Notes under the pieces: model-generated
Databases searched by the model: none
The model's input: only the letters and a program-made list of their open reading frames with translations
Told to the model about the DNA's origin: nothing
Program-made: the position numbers and the translations under genes
Shown: in pieces, positions 5,925-6,183 of the stretch
How positions within the stretch are numbered: the stretch's first letter is position 1
Layout of the letters: the number at the start of each line of letters is the position of its first letter
Origin: Kiritimatiellia bacterium
GTDB lineage: Bacteria; Verrucomicrobiota; Kiritimatiellia; RFP12; UBA1067
Length of the DNA: 6,183 nucleotides
Direction: 5' to 3'
Assembly: GCA_024405335.1 (NCBI GenBank)
Contig: JAKSOX010000121.1
Location: 1-6,183 of the forward strand

Positions 5925-6117
5925 CGAGATTATCCTTCGTCAACTTCGCAAGTTTCGCGATTTTCGCGGCTTGCTTCTGGCCGCCCGGAGCGTCGGGGTC
6001 GTCCACGAATTGCGGATATTCCCCCTGCGGGGCGATCTGAATGGCGAACGCCTTGCCCGCTTCTACGGAATCGGGAAGGGCGGCTGCAACCGCGGAATTG
6101 AGAACTGGCTTCTTCAT
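5911..6117 (-). CDS. Truncated gpI-like N-terminus fused to Ala/Lys tail
   Basis: This frame encodes 68 residues. The first 49 are identical to the start of the gpI-like protein at 4802-5590, with the same start and ribosome binding site. The remaining 19 (AAKIAKLAKLTKDNLVKAV) are unrelated to that protein, so His76 and Ser124 are absent and it cannot be a protease. It may be a broken copy left by recombination, or a short expressed protein that reuses the leader. The only three base differences in the shared codons are silent, which favours constraint or recent gene conversion over free decay. The tail is basic, has a three-residue period and could form an amphipathic helix. The call as a gene rather than a pseudogene is uncertain. 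Confidence 0.45.
   Translation of the reverse strand: MKKPVLNSAVAAALPDSVEAGKAFAIQIAPQGEYPQFVDDPDAPGGQKQAAKIAKLAKLTKDNLVKAV
5932..5967. repeat. Imperfect 9-bp tandem repeat, four units
   Basis: The units ATCCTTCGT, CAACTTCGC, AAGTTTCGC and GATTTTCGC follow the pattern NNNYTTCGY. On the minus strand they encode the Ala-Lys-x triplets of the short protein's tail. They start directly beside the left border of the second 204-bp repeat copy. Confidence 0.7.
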
Positions 6118-6173
6118 AGTTTTACCTCTCTATGATTCACCGCGTGCGTAAACCTCGGATTGTGGTATAATCT
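5970..6173. repeat. 204-bp direct repeat, copy 2
   Basis: The second copy of the block at 5443-5646, in the same orientation and with three silent differences. Its left neighbour is the 9-bp repeat tract instead of the gpI body, and its right neighbour is TTCGCAAAAA instead of the ATG of the 5652 gene. Neither flank continues the similarity. The window ends 10 bp beyond it, so what its outward promoter drives is not visible. Confidence 0.97.
6163..6171 (+). promoter_or_regulatory. Second copy of the extended -10 promoter
   Basis: TGGTATAAT, identical to the box at 5636-5644 and carried by the second repeat copy, points out of the window. There is no ATG at the equivalent distance, so any gene it drives starts further right. 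Confidence 0.55.
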
Positions 6174-6183
6174 TTCGCAAAAA

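Noticed and set aside
5363..6135. Two plus-strand frames sharing an identical 49-residue end (ELRIFPLRGDLNGERLARFY and on)
   Set aside because: They are the antisense of the repeated gpI N-terminus. The three base differences between copies are silent in the minus-strand frame, and the protease motifs lie on that strand.
5443..6173. CRISPR array or integron attC sites
   Set aside because: There are only two long copies with coding content. There are no short regular repeat-spacer units, no attC-like imperfect palindromes and no integrase or cas gene.

Overview
The window looks like a GC-rich bacterial chromosome segment. Gene style and codon use would fit the Verrucomicrobiota/Kiritimatiellota/Lentisphaerota group, but this is an impression; no marker here fixes the taxon. 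It has two parts that meet at a tRNA-Asn gene.

Left part (1-3492), ordinary chromosomal genes, all on the plus strand: the 3' portion of a Lys/Glu/Ala-rich coiled-coil protein of unknown function, a 12-TM sugar-porter MFS transporter, and a PhnP-like metallo-beta-lactamase-fold phosphodiesterase whose GTG start overlaps the transporter stop by 4 bp. The transporter and hydrolase are almost certainly co-transcribed. A tRNA-Asn(GTT) follows as its own transcription unit, with a clear promoter (TTGCAT, 17 bp, TATACT), a complete cloverleaf with encoded CCA, and a strong rho-independent terminator.

Right part (3742-6183), accessory in character: a non-coding stretch with small repeats and hairpins, then short unrecognised genes on alternating strands, less GC-rich than the left part. 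A divergent pair (3968-4318 minus, 4381-4743 plus) shares a 62-bp control region. Next is an orphan Mu-gpI-like prohead protease/scaffold gene on the minus strand (4802-5590), with an unfamiliar C-terminal half ending in collagen-like GET triplets. Divergent to it is a 90-residue unknown gene (5652-5924) with an extended -10 promoter so close to its ATG that the mRNA may be leaderless.

The main oddity is a 204-bp direct repeat (5443-5646 and 5970-6173). It holds the first 49 codons of the gpI-like gene, its ribosome binding site, and the outward-facing promoter of the divergent gene. In the second copy the 49 codons continue into a different short Ala-Lys-rich tail. All three differences between the copies are synonymous in the gpI frame. 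Both borders are sharp, so this is not a simple tandem duplication. It looks like a module, made of a promoter and the 5' end of a phage gene, placed in front of different sequences, and it may continue past the window edge.
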